From the NCBI GenBank assembly GCA_964531265.1, contig CAZHDW010000002.1, positions 1 to 64,000 of the forward strand: a stretch of DNA of 64,000 nucleotides. Reading direction: 5' to 3'. This document shows positions 8,486-16,281 of this stretch, in pieces. Origin of the DNA: Hominenteromicrobium sp964531265. Its GTDB lineage: Bacteria; Bacillota; Clostridia; Oscillospirales; Acutalibacteraceae. Under the pieces are notes generated by a model. The model was not told where the DNA came from and searched no databases. It saw only the letters and a list, made by a program, of their open reading frames with translations. The translations under genes and the position numbers were made by a program. Every line of letters starts with the position of its first letter. Within the stretch, counting starts at the first letter, position 1.

Positions 8486-9016
8486 TTATCTGCGTGCAGG
8501 GTCTTCGGTCTCGTTTATGGAGTCCTGTGTAAGGCCGCCGTCCGTTGACGAAGAAGTATCCTCTCTTCCGCTGCCGTTCACGATAATCGGTGCGTTCGGG
8601 TCGGGAGTCGGCGTGGGAGCTGTCTGCTGCTCATCCGTGATCGTTGCAAAGTCGGAAGAAATATACGCTTTGCCGCTGTTATAGGATATCTCATGCCAGC
8701 CTGCCTGACAGTTCGGTGTGAGCACCTCAAATCTCTCCCCGGCCTTTGCCGTGCCGAGTATCTCAGCGTTCGTATTCGGTTCGCTTCTGATGTTAAGGCT
8801 TCCCGAAAGATTTGATATTGTAGCCATCTTAACCGTTACGATCTCCGGCTGTGAAGTTTCCGCCACAGGTGCAGAGGACACAGGCTGAGAAGCCTCCGGC
8901 TTATCACTCTCTGCATCCTTATTTCCGCATGCGGAAAAGCTGAACGCAGTCACTGCCGCGAATGCCACCGCAGCTATCCTGATGCGCCAATTTGCCGCTG
9001 TTCTTATCTTAGTCAT
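8486..9016 (-). CDS. SH3b-domain lipoprotein
   Basis: A 176-residue secreted protein. A signal peptide (about 1-29) ends in a lipobox-like FSAC with the cysteine at residue 30, so the protein is probably lipid-anchored outside the membrane. A Ser/Pro/Glu-rich linker follows. Residues about 65-125 form a bacterial SH3 domain (NLSGSLNIRSEPNTNAEILG then GWHEISYNSGKAYISSDF), a fold that usually binds peptidoglycan. The C-terminal tail is low complexity and rich in Thr, Pro and Ser. The ATG at 9016 follows AGGTGGAGG. It is monocistronic and convergent with the small membrane genes. The binding target is not known. Confidence 0.88.
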   Translation of the reverse strand: MTKIRTAANWRIRIAAVAFAAVTAFSFSACGNKDAESDKPEASQPVSSAPVAETSQPEIVTVKMATISNLSGSLNIRSEPNTNAEILGTAKAGERFEVLTPNCQAGWHEISYNSGKAYISSDFATITDEQQTAPTPTPDPNAPIIVNGSGREDTSSSTDGGLTQDSINETEDPARR

Positions 9017-9172
9017 ATTGCCTCCACCTTTCCAACCAAAGCATTATATAGCATTTGAATTTAAGCTAAGCTGTCATTATATTCATTTTAGCACAAGAAA
9101 GCGCATAAGCCAATACATTTTGTTTACTTTTTTCTTTCAATTCCCGATATTACGAAAAAAACCTGCGAATTC

Positions 9173-9201
9173 TTGATTATTGGCAGTAATTCATGTAAAA
9201 T
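9173..9201 (+). promoter_or_regulatory. Promoter of the reductase/iron ABC operon
   Basis: TTGATT (9173-9178), a 17-base spacer and TAAAAT (9196-9201), 45 bases before the reductase start. I see no recognisable Fur box. Confidence 0.65.
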
Positions 9202-9245
9202 ATTATTTGAATTTATTATTGTTACTATACTTAGGAGTGATAAAT

Positions 9246-10175
9246 ATGCTTAAGCCGGAACAGATAGCCTCCGTTAAGGGACGCGGCTTTCTCCTTAACC
9301 GCGGCACTGAATGCTTCTCGGGAAGACTTGTCGCGCCCGGTGCGGTATTCACTGCGGAGGATCTTCGCACGATTTCGGAAATCTCGCAGATGTACGGAAA
9401 CGGAACGGTGGCCTTCACCTCCCGACTTTCCGCGGAAATAGTCGGCATCCCTTTCGACAGGATAGACGAGGCCTGTGAATACGCGCAGAGCCACGGCCTG
9501 AGCTTCGGCGGAACCGGCGCGAAGATTCGTCCCGTCACTGCATGTAAGGGAACGACCTGTGTCTATGGAAACTACGACACACAGGCGCTTGCAAGGGAGC
9601 TGCACGAAAAATATTACATAGGCTGGAGCAAGGTACAGCTCCCCCACAAATTTAAAATCGGTATCGGCGGCTGCCCGAACAGCTGCATGAAGCCCTCCCT
9701 CAACGATTTCGGTATCGAGGGACACAGGGCACCGATTTTCGCCCCGGATATCTGCCGCGGCTGCAAGATATGCGCTGTTGAGAAAGCCTGCCCGAGCAGA
9801 GCTGCGCATGTTGTGAACGGCAAGCTTAGCATCGACGAAAGCTGCCTGCAATGCGGAGTATGTACTGGAAAATGCCCCTTCAAGGCCGTCAGCCACAAAA
9901 GCGACACCGTCTACAGAATATATGTTGGCGGCACTTGGGGCAAAACCACTCGCATGGGTACACCGCTCTCACATTATGTTCCCCATGACGAGATACTTCC
10001 GATACTCGAAAAGACCATGCTCTGGTTCAAGGAAAACGCCTATCAGAAGGAGCGTCTCGGAAAGGCGATAGATCGCCTCGGAATCGAAAAATTCGAAGCG
10101 GATATCGTCGGCAATGATCTGCTCGAGCGCAAGGCGGAAATACTTGCGGCTCCGTTCAAGACACACGATGTATGA
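9246..10175 (+). CDS. Siroheme sulfite/nitrite reductase-like protein with 2x[4Fe-4S] ferredoxin domain
   Basis: A 309-residue protein of the dissimilatory sulfite reductase-like group, comparable in layout to AsrC. Residues 1-70 form the ferredoxin-like half domain. The siroheme/[4Fe-4S] ligands are C100 and C105 (CKGTTC) with C143 and C147 (GCPNSC). Residues about 165-215 carry two ferredoxin clusters, CRGCKIC..CP from C170 and CLQCGVC..CP after it. It should pass electrons to a siroheme that reduces sulfite, nitrite or a related substrate in the cytosol. The ATG at 9246 follows TAGGAG. The gene overlaps the start of an iron-type binding protein, suggesting a link between cofactor supply and this iron-rich enzyme. 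Substrate unproven. Confidence 0.87.
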   Translation: MLKPEQIASVKGRGFLLNRGTECFSGRLVAPGAVFTAEDLRTISEISQMYGNGTVAFTSRLSAEIVGIPFDRIDEACEYAQSHGLSFGGTGAKIRPVTACKGTTCVYGNYDTQALARELHEKYYIGWSKVQLPHKFKIGIGGCPNSCMKPSLNDFGIEGHRAPIFAPDICRGCKICAVEKACPSRAAHVVNGKLSIDESCLQCGVCTGKCPFKAVSHKSDTVYRIYVGGTWGKTTRMGTPLSHYVPHDEILPILEKTMLWFKENAYQKERLGKAIDRLGIEKFEADIVGNDLLERKAEILAAPFKTHDV

Positions 10176-11118
10176 TATGAGGCTTCGTGCAATAGCAGTC
10201 GTACTGCTCATTCTGCTACTTTCCGCATGCTCGGCGCCAAGCTCTGCCGATGCCCATGAGATATCATACGAACGCAGCATAACCGATTCCCTTGGCAATA
10301 CAGCAGCCATTCCCGAAGATCCACGCATTGTTTCTCTGTATGGCTCATACGCTCAATGCTGGCTGCTTTCCGGCGGAGAGCTGGTCGGTGTTACCTCCGA
10401 TGCCGTTGAGGAGCACGGTATCGAGACAGGCGAGGATATAGCTCTCGTTGGTACTGTCAAAGAGCCGAATATCGAGCTTGTAACCGCACTTTCCCCCGAT
10501 TATGTAATACTTTCGGCCGATCTCACGCAGCACACCTCACTCGACAGCCTGCTGAACGAGCTGAATATCCCCCATGGATATTTCAGAATGGACACCTTTG
10601 AGGATTACAGTAGCATCATGCAATCCTTCTGTGACCTGAACGACAGCGCCGGTAAGCTTTTCGAGGAGAATGTTTCGTCCGTAAAAGCCAAAATAGACAG
10701 TATTGTATCGGAGGCCGAAAAAGCGCTTTCCGACAGTGCTCCGCATGTACTGCTGCTGCGTGCATATTCCACGGGCGTAAAGGCAAAAAGTGACGATAAT
10801 CTTGCCGGTGTCATCCTGAATGAGCTCGGCGCACACAATATTGCGGACGATTCGCCGAGCCTTCTTGAGGATCTCAGCATTGAGGCCATCGCCGAAGCTG
10901 ACCCGGATTTCATCTTTGTCACAACAATGGGAAACGCCGATTCCGCAAAAAGCTATATGTCCGATATGATAGAAAGCAACCCTATATGGTCTGAATTGAC
11001 CGCCGTGAAAAACAGCAGGTATATTTTCCTGCCAAAAGAGCTTTTTCACTACAAGCCTTTGAACAGATGGGATGAAAGCTATGCTTACCTTGCAGACTGC
11101 CTGCTCGAAAAAAACTAA
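10168..11118 (+). CDS. Iron(III)/siderophore-type ABC transporter substrate-binding lipoprotein
   Basis: A 316-residue periplasmic-binding protein of the FecB/BtuF type. A short signal peptide ends in the lipobox LLSAC, so it is anchored on the outer face of the membrane. The two-lobed fold is shown by ITDSLGNTAAIPEDPRIVSLYGSYAQ, the central NIELVTALSPDYVI and the later ADPDFIFVTTMG. It starts within the end of the reductase gene: ATG 10168 overlaps the reductase stop by 8 bases, and ATG 10177 is a possible alternative; neither has a clear ribosome site, so translational coupling is likely. Its 3' end overlaps the permease. The ligand may be ferric siderophore, heme or a corrinoid. Confidence 0.9.
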   Translation: MYDMRLRAIAVVLLILLLSACSAPSSADAHEISYERSITDSLGNTAAIPEDPRIVSLYGSYAQCWLLSGGELVGVTSDAVEEHGIETGEDIALVGTVKEPNIELVTALSPDYVILSADLTQHTSLDSLLNELNIPHGYFRMDTFEDYSSIMQSFCDLNDSAGKLFEENVSSVKAKIDSIVSEAEKALSDSAPHVLLLRAYSTGVKAKSDDNLAGVILNELGAHNIADDSPSLLEDLSIEAIAEADPDFIFVTTMGNADSAKSYMSDMIESNPIWSELTAVKNSRYIFLPKELFHYKPLNRWDESYAYLADCLLEKN

Positions 11119-12109
11119 AAACAAACACCTTTGGCTGTTCCCGATCCTGCTTTTGGGAACGGCCCTTTCGTTCGTGCTCAGTCTGTTTATCGGCGCGGCA
11201 AGCATATCCGTTACGGACAGCATCAAGGCCATGCTGTTCGGCGATATATCCGATGTAAACTACAGGATACTCGTACATGTGCGTTTACCACGAGCTGTTG
11301 CCGCCGTGCTCTCCGGTGCCGCGCTTGCCGTATCCGGAGTTATTATACAGAATGTCCTTAACAACCCCCTTGCCGCACCGAATATCATCGGTGTAAACTC
11401 GGGTGCAGGCTTTGCACTGCTTCTGATCATCGCATTTTTCCCTGCGGCAACAGGTCTTCTGCCAATGGCATCCTTTCTCGGAGCACTTATCGCCTGCCTG
11501 CTGATATATGCCATAGCTGCAAGGGCTCACGCATCACGCACGACTATCACTCTGGCAGGTGTTGCAGTCAGCAGCATTTTCACTGCGTGCAGCAACGCCG
11601 TTAAGACCTTTTTCCCGGACACGATATATAACTCAAGTACATTTTTTGTCGGCGGATTTTCCGGCATCGCATGGCAGCAGCTCACTCCGGCATGGGTGAT
11701 GATCCTCATTTCCCTGCTCGTTGCTATATTGCTGTCCGGCAGCATGGATATTCTGGCTCTCGGCGACGATACCGCAGCGACACTCGGCGCGGCAGTTCGC
11801 CCAATGAGACTGATACTTCTCATAACCGCCAGCCTGCTTGCCGGCAGCGCCGTCAGCTTTTCCGGTATGCTCAGTTTTGTCGGGCTGATAATACCGCATA
11901 TATTGAGGAGATTTGTCGGCCAGCGGCACAGGCTGCTGATTCCCCTTTCGGCTATCGGCGGAGCATGGTTCGTGCTTCTATGCGACACACTGAGCCGTGT
12001 GCTTTTCGCGCCGTATGAGATACCGGTGGGTATCATCCTTTCGCTGCTCGGCGGGCCGTTTTTCATCTTCTTACTGCTTTCCGAAAAGAAAGGTGGGCGC
12101 CATGAATAA
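11072..12109 (+). CDS. FecCD-family ABC transporter permease
   Basis: A 345-residue membrane subunit with about ten transmembrane helices, as in BtuC and FhuB. Family hallmarks include LRVHVRLPRAVAAVLSGAAL-like text near residues 70-90, GVIIQNVLNNPLAAPNIIGV, and GLIIPHILRRFVGQRHR near the C-terminus, which forms the contact with the ATPase. It overlaps the binding-protein gene by 47 bases and the ATPase gene by 8 bases, so all are translated as one operon. The start at 11072 is the most upstream ATG with a weak GATGGG site; ATG 11081 is possible. Confidence 0.93.
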   Translation: MKAMLTLQTACSKKTKNKHLWLFPILLLGTALSFVLSLFIGAASISVTDSIKAMLFGDISDVNYRILVHVRLPRAVAAVLSGAALAVSGVIIQNVLNNPLAAPNIIGVNSGAGFALLLIIAFFPAATGLLPMASFLGALIACLLIYAIAARAHASRTTITLAGVAVSSIFTACSNAVKTFFPDTIYNSSTFFVGGFSGIAWQQLTPAWVMILISLLVAILLSGSMDILALGDDTAATLGAAVRPMRLILLITASLLAGSAVSFSGMLSFVGLIIPHILRRFVGQRHRLLIPLSAIGGAWFVLLCDTLSRVLFAPYEIPVGIILSLLGGPFFIFLLLSEKKGGRHE

Positions 12110-12881
12110 CACAGCAATCGAAGCACGCGATCTCGTGCTTACCTATGACGAAGTTCCTGTGCTGAAGAAGCTGTCGATCGCCTTTGAAAAGGGCAGGCTT
12201 TATGCGGTAGTCGGCCCGAATGGATGTGGAAAGACCACCATGCTCAGGACGCTTTGCAGACTGCTCTCACCAAGCTCCGGCTCGATACTATTGGACGGCG
12301 TTACCGATATCAACAAAATCTCCCGAAAGGAGCTTGCTCGGAGGATTTCATTTCTTCCTCAACAGCGCCCGGTGCCGGACATAACCGTTGAAGAACTGAT
12401 AAGGCTTGGCCGATACCCGTATTTAAGGGCTTCAGGTGCAGTCTCAAAGGACGACCGCAGTGTCGTCGAAACGGCCATGATGCTGACTGAAACCTTGGAG
12501 ATGAGATACAGAAATCTCAAGAACCTCTCAGGCGGTGAAAGACAGCGCGCCTATATTGCAATGCTGCTGGCACAGGACACGGACATAGTGCTCTTGGATG
12601 AACCCACAACATACCTTGACCCAAAAAGCAAATATGAAGTAATGCAGCTTCTGCGCTCTGTCAGGGATGAGGGCAAAACCGTAATAGCCGTGCTTCACGA
12701 TCTCCCCCTGGCGCTCTCCTGCTGTGATGAAGCAGTCCTTATCAGGAACGGACGCTGTGCAGCCGTCGGCACACCTGACGAATTATGCGAATCAGGCAGC
12801 TTTAAGGAGGTTTTTGGCATTGAAGTAAGGCATATATCGGACGGAGGCGCGGATTTTTTTGCCGAGCTTCCAATGCTTTGA
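12102..12881 (+). CDS. Iron-type ABC transporter ATP-binding protein
   Basis: A 259-residue ATPase that powers the adjacent FecCD-type permease. It has Walker A GPNGCGKTT, the Q-loop in SFLPQQRPVP, signature LSGGERQR, Walker B DIVLLDEPTTYLD and the switch histidine in AVLHDLP, all consensus. The ATG at 12102 overlaps the end of the permease gene and has an AAGGTGGG site. It completes a reductase, binding protein, permease, ATPase operon. No separate terminator is obvious; the next transcription unit begins with its own promoter at 12939. Confidence 0.95.
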   Translation: MNNTAIEARDLVLTYDEVPVLKKLSIAFEKGRLYAVVGPNGCGKTTMLRTLCRLLSPSSGSILLDGVTDINKISRKELARRISFLPQQRPVPDITVEELIRLGRYPYLRASGAVSKDDRSVVETAMMLTETLEMRYRNLKNLSGGERQRAYIAMLLAQDTDIVLLDEPTTYLDPKSKYEVMQLLRSVRDEGKTVIAVLHDLPLALSCCDEAVLIRNGRCAAVGTPDELCESGSFKEVFGIEVRHISDGGADFFAELPML

Positions 12882-12938
12882 GCGGACGCTTTGTTAGTTT
12901 CATCTAAAAACAAGCTCCGCCGTGCCGTCTTTTTCTTG

Positions 12939-12967
12939 TTGACAATTTCTCTGTCTGCGTGTACAAT
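12939..12967 (+). promoter_or_regulatory. Promoter of the riboswitch-pflBA operon
   Basis: TTGACA (12939-12944), a 17-base spacer and TACAAT (12962-12967), just upstream of the riboswitch aptamer. Confidence 0.85.
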
Positions 12968-12984
12968 ATAACCACAATCCAGTG

Positions 12985-13088
12985 TGCTCTTGTAACTGAC
13001 GGGTACAAGATGGGTGACCATCGTGGAGCAAGAGCATTTTAAGCCGACCGTCTGGGCAGTGTTCTAAGCAGCACTGCCCTGTTTTTTT
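12985..13088 (+). promoter_or_regulatory. ZTP riboswitch (pfl motif) with overlapping terminator
   Basis: Stem P1 pairs TGCTCTTG (12985-12992) with CAAGAGCA (13029-13036). Inside it are the conserved bases AACTGACGG and the GGGTGACCATCGTGGAG region. The second conserved block CCGTCTGGGC (13048-13057) can form the family's pseudoknot, GACGG (12998-13002) with CCGTC (13048-13052). The GGGC of this block is also the 5' side of a terminator stem (13054-13061 with 13072-13079) followed by seven Ts. This predicts an ON switch: bound ZTP/ZMP, a sign of low 10-formyl-tetrahydrofolate, holds the pseudoknot, stops the terminator forming and turns on pflBA. Confidence 0.9.
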
Positions 13089-13149
13089 GCTGCTTTATGA
13101 GCACATTTCGCAGAAAAACATCAGCAAACTCAGAAAGGAATGGAATTAC

Positions 13150-15378
13150 ATGAACGCTTGGAGAAGCTTTACTTCCGGAAAATGGAAAGAGAAGATCGAT
13201 GTTCGCGATTTTATCCAGAAAAACTACACTCCCTACACAGGTGACGAGAGCTTTTTGCAGCCCCCTACGGAGCGCACAAAGAAGCTGCTCGAAAAATACG
13301 AAGCACTCTGCCGTGCCGAGCACGAAAATAATGGTGTGCTCAAAATAGATACAGATAAAATCATCACTATAACCTCCTTTGGCCCGGGCTATATCGACAA
13401 GGAGAATGAGATAATCGTCGGCCTTCAGACCGATGAGCCGCTCAAGAGAGCCTGCAACCCCTTTGGCGGAATGCGCATGGTTCGCTCCTCCTGCGAGGCA
13501 TACGGCTACAAGGTATCCGAAAACATCGAGAACGAATTTAAGTATCACAAGACCCACAACGACGGCGTTTTCTCCGCCTACACCGACGATGTACGTGCAG
13601 CAAGACATGCCGGAATAATCACCGGTCTACCGGACGCATACGGTCGCGGACGTATTATCGGCGACTACAGAAGAGTGGCTCTCTACGGTGTTGACCGTCT
13701 CATTCTTCAGAAGAAGAACGATAAGGCACGCATTGGCAGAAACCCCCTCGATGCCGAATCCATCAGACTTTCCGAGGAGGTCACAGACCAGATCTCCGCA
13801 CTCAACGATATGGTAAAAATGGCCGCAATGTACGGCTATGACATAACAAGACCGGCTGAAAATGCACGTGAGGCTGTTCAGTGGCTCTACTTTGCATACC
13901 TTGCAGCTATCAAGGAGCAGAACGGCGCTGCCATGAGCCTTGGCCGTGTCTCCACCTTCCTCGATATCTACTTTGAGCGTGACATCAGAGAGGGTGTTCT
14001 CGACGAGAGCGGTGCTCAGGAGATCATGGACGATTTCGTTCTCAAGCTTCGCATGGCTCGTCATCTTCGCACACCCGAGTACAACGAGCTCTTTGCCGGA
14101 GACCCGATGTGGATAACAGAGGCTCTCGGCGGTATCGGCGAGGACGGTCGAACACTTGTAACTAAGAACTCCTACAGAATGCTGCACACCCTCTATAACC
14201 TCAATCCGTCTCCGGAGCCGAACCTTACCATCCTTTGGTCACGTCATCTCCCGGAAAACTGGAAGCGCTATGTTGCCAAGGTATCCTGCGACACCGACGC
14301 TATCCAGTATGAGAACGACCGCGTTATGAGACCGGTTTACGGTGATGACTACGCCATTGCCTGCTGCGTCTCCGCAATGCGTGTCGGCAAAGACATGCAG
14401 TTCTTCGGCGCAAGAGCAAACCTGGCAAAGCTCATACTGCTCGCAATAAACGGCGGTATGGACGAGGTAAAGAATGTACGTGTTGCTCCCGAAATGCCGA
14501 TTTGGGCTGACGAATACCTTGAGTATGAGCCCCTCATGGAGAGAATCGATTTCTACCGCAACTGGCTTGCAAAGACCTATGTTGACGCAATGAACACAAT
14601 CCACTACATGCACGACAAGTATGCCTATGAGAAATCTCAGATGGCTCTGCACGACACTAATGTCCGCCGCCTTATGGCATTCGGCATTGCAGGCATGAGC
14701 TGCATGGCAGACTCCCTCTCCGCCGTAAAATATGCAAAGGTTCGCTGCATCCGTGACCCCGAGACGGGCCTTGTAAAGGATTTTGAGACCATTGGCGAAT
14801 TCCCCTGCTTCGGTAACGATGACGAGCGTGTTGACTCCATTGCGTGCGAACAGGTACGCAGATTCTACTCTGCTCTTAAGGAATACCCGCTCTACAGAGG
14901 CGCAGAACATACACTCTCCATTCTGACAATCACCTCAAACGTCATGTACGGCAAGAAGACGGGCAATACTCCCGACGGCAGAAAGCTCGGCGAGCCGCTG
15001 GCTCCCGGTGCAAACCCGATGAGCGGCCGTGATCGCTCCGGTGCTCTGGCAGAGCTGAACTCCGTTGCAAAGCTTTCCTACGACTACTGCCGCGACGGTA
15101 TCTCCAACACCTTCTCCATTATTCCCGAGGCACTCGGAAAGACCGAGGAGGACAGAATTACAAACCTTGTTCAGCTTCTCACCGGCTACTTTATCCAGCA
15201 TGCACACCACCTCAACGTAAATGTGCTCAACAGAGAGACTCTGATAGATGCCTATGAGAACCCGGATAAGTACCCAAACCTCACCATTCGTGTTTCCGGC
15301 TATGCGGTTAACTTCCACAGACTCTCCAAGGAGCAGCAGCGAGAGGTCATCTCCCGTACCTTCCATGAGGTAATATAA
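13150..15378 (+). CDS. pflB: Pyruvate formate-lyase (formate C-acetyltransferase)
   Basis: A 742-residue glycyl radical enzyme that splits pyruvate plus CoA into acetyl-CoA and formate under anaerobic conditions. The paired active-site cysteines are C405-C406 in IACCVSAM, and the radical-bearing glycine is G717 in RVSGYAVNF near the C-terminus, the classical PFL arrangement that separates it from diol dehydratases and choline lyase. The ATG at 13150 follows AAAGGA. The gene is under a ZTP riboswitch and overlaps its activase by one base. In this setting formate probably feeds formyl-tetrahydrofolate and purine synthesis as well as fermentation. Confidence 0.97.
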   Translation: MNAWRSFTSGKWKEKIDVRDFIQKNYTPYTGDESFLQPPTERTKKLLEKYEALCRAEHENNGVLKIDTDKIITITSFGPGYIDKENEIIVGLQTDEPLKRACNPFGGMRMVRSSCEAYGYKVSENIENEFKYHKTHNDGVFSAYTDDVRAARHAGIITGLPDAYGRGRIIGDYRRVALYGVDRLILQKKNDKARIGRNPLDAESIRLSEEVTDQISALNDMVKMAAMYGYDITRPAENAREAVQWLYFAYLAAIKEQNGAAMSLGRVSTFLDIYFERDIREGVLDESGAQEIMDDFVLKLRMARHLRTPEYNELFAGDPMWITEALGGIGEDGRTLVTKNSYRMLHTLYNLNPSPEPNLTILWSRHLPENWKRYVAKVSCDTDAIQYENDRVMRPVYGDDYAIACCVSAMRVGKDMQFFGARANLAKLILLAINGGMDEVKNVRVAPEMPIWADEYLEYEPLMERIDFYRNWLAKTYVDAMNTIHYMHDKYAYEKSQMALHDTNVRRLMAFGIAGMSCMADSLSAVKYAKVRCIRDPETGLVKDFETIGEFPCFGNDDERVDSIACEQVRRFYSALKEYPLYRGAEHTLSILTITSNVMYGKKTGNTPDGRKLGEPLAPGANPMSGRDRSGALAELNSVAKLSYDYCRDGISNTFSIIPEALGKTEEDRITNLVQLLTGYFIQHAHHLNVNVLNRETLIDAYENPDKYPNLTIRVSGYAVNFHRLSKEQQREVISRTFHEVI

Positions 15379-16076
15379 TGAACGGACGGATAAGCTCTGT
15401 TCAGTCCCTCGGTGCCGTTGACGGCCCCGGGCTGAGATATGTAGTGTTCATGCAGGGCTGCCCCCTGAGATGCAAATACTGTCATAATCCCGAAACATGG
15501 CCGATGGACGGCGGCAGTGAAATGTCCGCCGAGGAACTCTGTTCTACGATAAGCCGATACACAACATATTTCGGTGAAACCGGCGGCGTTACGGTTTCCG
15601 GCGGTGAGCCTCTCATGCAGGCGGAGTTTATCGAGGAGCTTTTCATAATGCTTCATAAGCGCGGCATACACACCGCTCTCGATACCTCCGGTGCTGCTGA
15701 GCTCTCCCGTGCCGAGAGAGTACTGAAGCACACCGATCTTGTTCTGTGCGATTTAAAATTCCCGACCGAAGATGCATACAGGGAGAACTGCGGTGGCTCA
15801 CTGCGACACACACTTAGCTTTATGGAGCTTGCGGAAAAAATGCAGGTGCCTATGTGGATAAGACATGTTGTGGCGCCGGGTCTTACAGATTCCGCCGACA
15901 GTATTCGTGCCGTAAAGGAGCTTTGCTCTGGATTTTCAAACATTGAGAAGATCGAGTGGCTGCCCTTTAAGAACATATGCAGCTCCAAATACGATAACCT
16001 CAAGATAGATTTTCCCATGGCCGGGCAGCCGGCGCTTTCACAGAAATTCGTAGAAGAGCTCGTTTCATCCGTATAA
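15378..16076 (+). CDS. pflA: Pyruvate formate-lyase activating enzyme (radical SAM)
   Basis: A 232-residue radical SAM activase that makes the glycyl radical on PflB by SAM cleavage. The [4Fe-4S] ligands C28, C32 and C35 lie in GCPLRCKYCHNP, and the SAM-binding GGEP motif is in VTVSGGEPLMQ. The start ATG shares one base with the pflB stop codon (TAATG), so translation is coupled. Length matches the family. A hairpin terminator follows at 16089. Confidence 0.97.
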   Translation: MNGRISSVQSLGAVDGPGLRYVVFMQGCPLRCKYCHNPETWPMDGGSEMSAEELCSTISRYTTYFGETGGVTVSGGEPLMQAEFIEELFIMLHKRGIHTALDTSGAAELSRAERVLKHTDLVLCDLKFPTEDAYRENCGGSLRHTLSFMELAEKMQVPMWIRHVVAPGLTDSADSIRAVKELCSGFSNIEKIEWLPFKNICSSKYDNLKIDFPMAGQPALSQKFVEELVSSV

Positions 16077-16088
16077 TATCTCAATTTC

Positions 16089-16129
16089 AGCAGCGATACA
16101 GCTATAAACGGCCGTATCGCTGCTTTCTT
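16089..16129 (+). terminator. Intrinsic terminator after pflA
   Basis: An 11-base perfect stem AGCAGCGATAC (16089-16099) with GTATCGCTGCT (16114-16124), then TTCTT. Confidence 0.85.
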
Positions 16130-16281
16130 GTGAGAAAATGGTTTGCCTGATTTTTTAGGATATATAATTAAATTTTTTATGAATTAATGTTAAAAGTATA
16201 GCAATCTTTTCGCAAAAATGGTATAATCTATTTGATTGGCTTTAACGAATACTGATTTTACGGAAAGGTCGTGAGAAAAGG

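Noticed and set aside
8212..8532. Reading frame overlapping the third small membrane gene
   Set aside because: It is out of frame with the well-supported gene at 8081, has no ribosome site and runs through the terminator.
13039..13608. Long antisense reading frames opposite pflB and other large genes
   Set aside because: They lie wholly inside strongly coding genes, have no ribosome sites or family similarity, and reflect biased codon use of the true gene.
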